NCBI GenBank assembly: GCA_963738185.1
Contig: CAVTVA010000003.1
Coordinates: 2,604,001-2,668,000, forward strand
Direction of reading: 5' to 3'
DNA: 64,000 nt
Origin: AP-15 sp963738185
Lineage (GTDB): Bacteria > Pseudomonadota > Alphaproteobacteria > ATCC43930 > CGMCC-115725
Positions 62,588 through 64,000 of the stretch are shown here, piece by piece (position 1 is the first letter of the stretch; every line of letters starts with the position of its first letter). Below the pieces are notes generated by a model. It was not told the DNA's origin. It saw nothing but the letters and a program-made list of their open reading frames with translations, and ran no database searches. Position numbers and translations under genes: made by a program.

Positions 62588-63331
62588 ATGCGCCGCGCCG
62601 ATCGCCTGTTCGACATCATCCAGAGCCTGCGCACCGCAGCGCATCCGGTGACTGCGGCGGCGCTGGCCGACAAGCTCGAAGTGACGGCGCGCACGATCTA
62701 TCGCGACATTGCCGCCTTGCAGGCGAGCCGGGTCCCGATCGAGGGTGCGGCCGGGCTCGGCTATGTGCTGCGCCGCGGCTTCGACCTGCCGCCGCTGATG
62801 TTCACCAGCGAAGAGGCCGACGCCATCGCGGTCGGCGTGCGTCTCTTACGCCGGCTGCGCGACCCAAAGCTGCAGGCGGCGGCGGACAGCGTCCTCGGCA
62901 AGCTCGCCGCGGTGGTCCCGGAACCGCTGCAGCCCCATCTCGTCGCCGCGCCGGTTTTTATCTCGGAGGGCAGCGCGCCGCCGGTGACCGGCGTCGATCT
63001 GGCCGAATTGCGCAGCGCCATCCACGACGCGCGCAAGATGTCGATCGCCTATATCGACGAGGCCGGCCGGCATACCGACCGGACGATCTGGCCGCTGGCG
63101 ATGGCCTATTACGTCGATGTGACCTTGATCGGCGCCTGGTGCGAGCTGAGGCAGGACCTGCGGCATTTCCGCGTCGACCGCATCGCGGCCGCGCGCCTGT
63201 TGGACGAGCATTTCCCGCCCGACAACGGCCGATTGATGGCCGAATGGCTGGCCCTGCACAAAGAGCACCCCGACCGGACGCCGCGACCGGCGACTGGGCC
63301 GCCGCGCGTGACGCCGGCTGCTGAATTATGA
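62588..63331 (+). CDS. YafY/WYL-domain transcriptional regulator
   Basis: DNA-binding repressor or activator with an N-terminal helix-turn-helix (ADRLFDIIQSLRTAAHPVTA, then DKLEVTARTIYRDIAALQ) and a C-terminal WYL ligand-binding domain, seen as MSIAYIDEAGRHTDRTIWPL near residue 155 and WCELRQDLRHFRVDRI near 190. In the second block Trp-Cys-Glu-Leu-Arg is the usual WCxxRxxxRxFRxDRI signature. At 247 residues it is complete. Close divergence from the cupin-like gene suggests local control. WYL domains often bind nucleic acids or small ligands. Confidence 0.92.
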   Translation: MRRADRLFDIIQSLRTAAHPVTAAALADKLEVTARTIYRDIAALQASRVPIEGAAGLGYVLRRGFDLPPLMFTSEEADAIAVGVRLLRRLRDPKLQAAADSVLGKLAAVVPEPLQPHLVAAPVFISEGSAPPVTGVDLAELRSAIHDARKMSIAYIDEAGRHTDRTIWPLAMAYYVDVTLIGAWCELRQDLRHFRVDRIAAARLLDEHFPPDNGRLMAEWLALHKEHPDRTPRPATGPPRVTPAAEL

Positions 63332-63400
63332 GAAGCTGGGCCATCCTGGCGGGAGCGCATTCCCGCCCGACCGCGGCATCCGATCCGGAGGAAACCAAGC

Positions 63401-64000
63401 ATGATCACCAAGTTCACCACGGTTTACGCCGGCCACGTCGATCTTCCCGACCGCGGCCAGGAGACGACCCCGGCCAACGAGCGCCGCTATTCGAACGAGC
63501 ATCTGGCCAGCGTCTTTGAGAAGACCGAGGCGATCGCCAAGACCATGGACGCGCTCGGCTACGACACCTTGTGGCTGGCCGAGCATCATTTTCAGCACGA
63601 GGGCTACGAGTGCATCCCCAACATCCTGATGCTGGCGGTGCATTTGGCGCATGTCACCAAGCAGCTCAAGATCGGCTGCGGCTTCAACATCGTGCCGATG
63701 TGGCACCCGCTGCGGCTGGCCGAGGATTTCGCCGCCGCCGACATCCTGACCGGCGGGCGCACCGTGTTCGGCGTCGGGCGCGGCTATCACACCCGCGAGG
63801 TCGAAACCTTTGGCGGCCCGATGCTCGACGGCGAGGCCAATCGCGAGGTGTTCGAGGAAGGTGTCGAGATCATCTTCAAGGCGTTCAACAACGAGTTGTT
63901 CTCGCACAAGGGCGCCTACTACACCTTGCCGCCGCAGGTCCCCTATCGCGGCTATGAACTGAAAGAGCTAACCCTGGTGCCGCGCCCGATCCATCGCCCG
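63401..64000 (+). CDS. LLM-class flavin-dependent oxidoreductase, 3' end outside window
   Basis: Luciferase-like TIM-barrel monooxygenase that uses reduced FMN or F420. Two hundred codons are visible. Family features are MDALGYDTLWLAEHHFQHEG near residue 50, with the Glu-His-His active-site strand, KIGCGFNIVPMWHPLRLAED near 92 and RTVFGVGRGYHTREVETFG near 120. The ATG at 63401 has GGAGGAAA eleven bases upstream. It lies 69 bases after the WYL regulator gene. Substrate cannot be told; relatives include alkane, nitrilotriacetate and aldehyde oxidising enzymes. Confidence 0.93.
   Translation, partial: MITKFTTVYAGHVDLPDRGQETTPANERRYSNEHLASVFEKTEAIAKTMDALGYDTLWLAEHHFQHEGYECIPNILMLAVHLAHVTKQLKIGCGFNIVPMWHPLRLAEDFAAADILTGGRTVFGVGRGYHTREVETFGGPMLDGEANREVFEEGVEIIFKAFNNELFSHKGAYYTLPPQVPYRGYELKELTLVPRPIHRP

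Overview
The window is high-GC, gene-dense bacterial DNA that looks like an alphaproteobacterial chromosome, probably of the Rhodospirillales or a neighbouring group. The evidence is the rpoZ-relA order, a two-domain GlnE, a bacterial ELM1-family protein, a DUF455 ferritin-like protein, rpmB next to tamA-tamB, a cobB-type cobyrinate synthase, an MlotiK1-like cyclic-nucleotide-gated channel and intergenic palindromes of the kinds common in this class. The species cannot be named from the sequence. No rRNA, CRISPR array, prophage or complete insertion sequence was seen.

Layout. 1-2608: relA/rsh (cut by the left edge) and rpoZ with a long acidic tail, on the minus strand behind a good sigma70-type promoter. 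2676-2936: a compact tRNA-Cys/tRNA-Asn unit with promoter and terminator hairpin. 2996-7487: minus-strand phosphoesterase, DedA protein, MetX-like hydrolase and a 3'-truncated LplT-type transporter. 7630-13401: plus-strand MmgE/PrpD, glnE, bcp and a DUF455 protein. 13402-16720: divergent potassium channel and WbpM/FlaA1-like sugar-nucleotide dehydratase. 16944-17051: four successive hairpins that look like a small RNA. 17230-23673: minus-strand lysR, trxB, a 642-aa unknown, a tandem-PAP2 phosphatase and an ELM1 protein. 23819-27866: lrp, nhaA and a secreted beta-propeller dehydrogenase. 28852-30766: an orphan PEP-CTERM anchor and an acyl-CoA synthetase. 30977-37415: rpmB, tamA, tamB. 37537-43331: a MITE-like element, SMP-30 protein, molybdenum hydroxylase large subunit, Rieske oxygenase, and bfd-bfr behind a palindrome. 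43334-49012: a second MmgE/PrpD, an odd SDR, CoA-binding protein, crotonase, deacetylase and GNAT. 49083-55542: sensor kinase, NtrC-type regulator, a close match to a sigma54 promoter, then a secreted proline-rich protein, an MFS carrier and an anion transporter. 55738-60665: intradiol dioxygenase, nitroreductase, CMD protein, cobB and aldo/keto reductase. 60925-64000: EamA transporter, cupin-like protein divergent from a WYL regulator, and a partial luciferase-like oxidoreductase.

Two themes stand out. First, six genes (trxB, nhaA, the propeller dehydrogenase, the molybdenum hydroxylase, the polysaccharide deacetylase and the GNAT gene) each carry an apparent one-base insertion. Each is repaired by removing one base from a short run of identical bases, which looks more like sequence error than gene decay, though raw data would be needed to tell. 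Second, the block at 49083-55542 reads as one self-contained sigma54-regulated two-component system whose apparent target operon encodes an undescribed two-repeat secreted protein and two membrane carriers.
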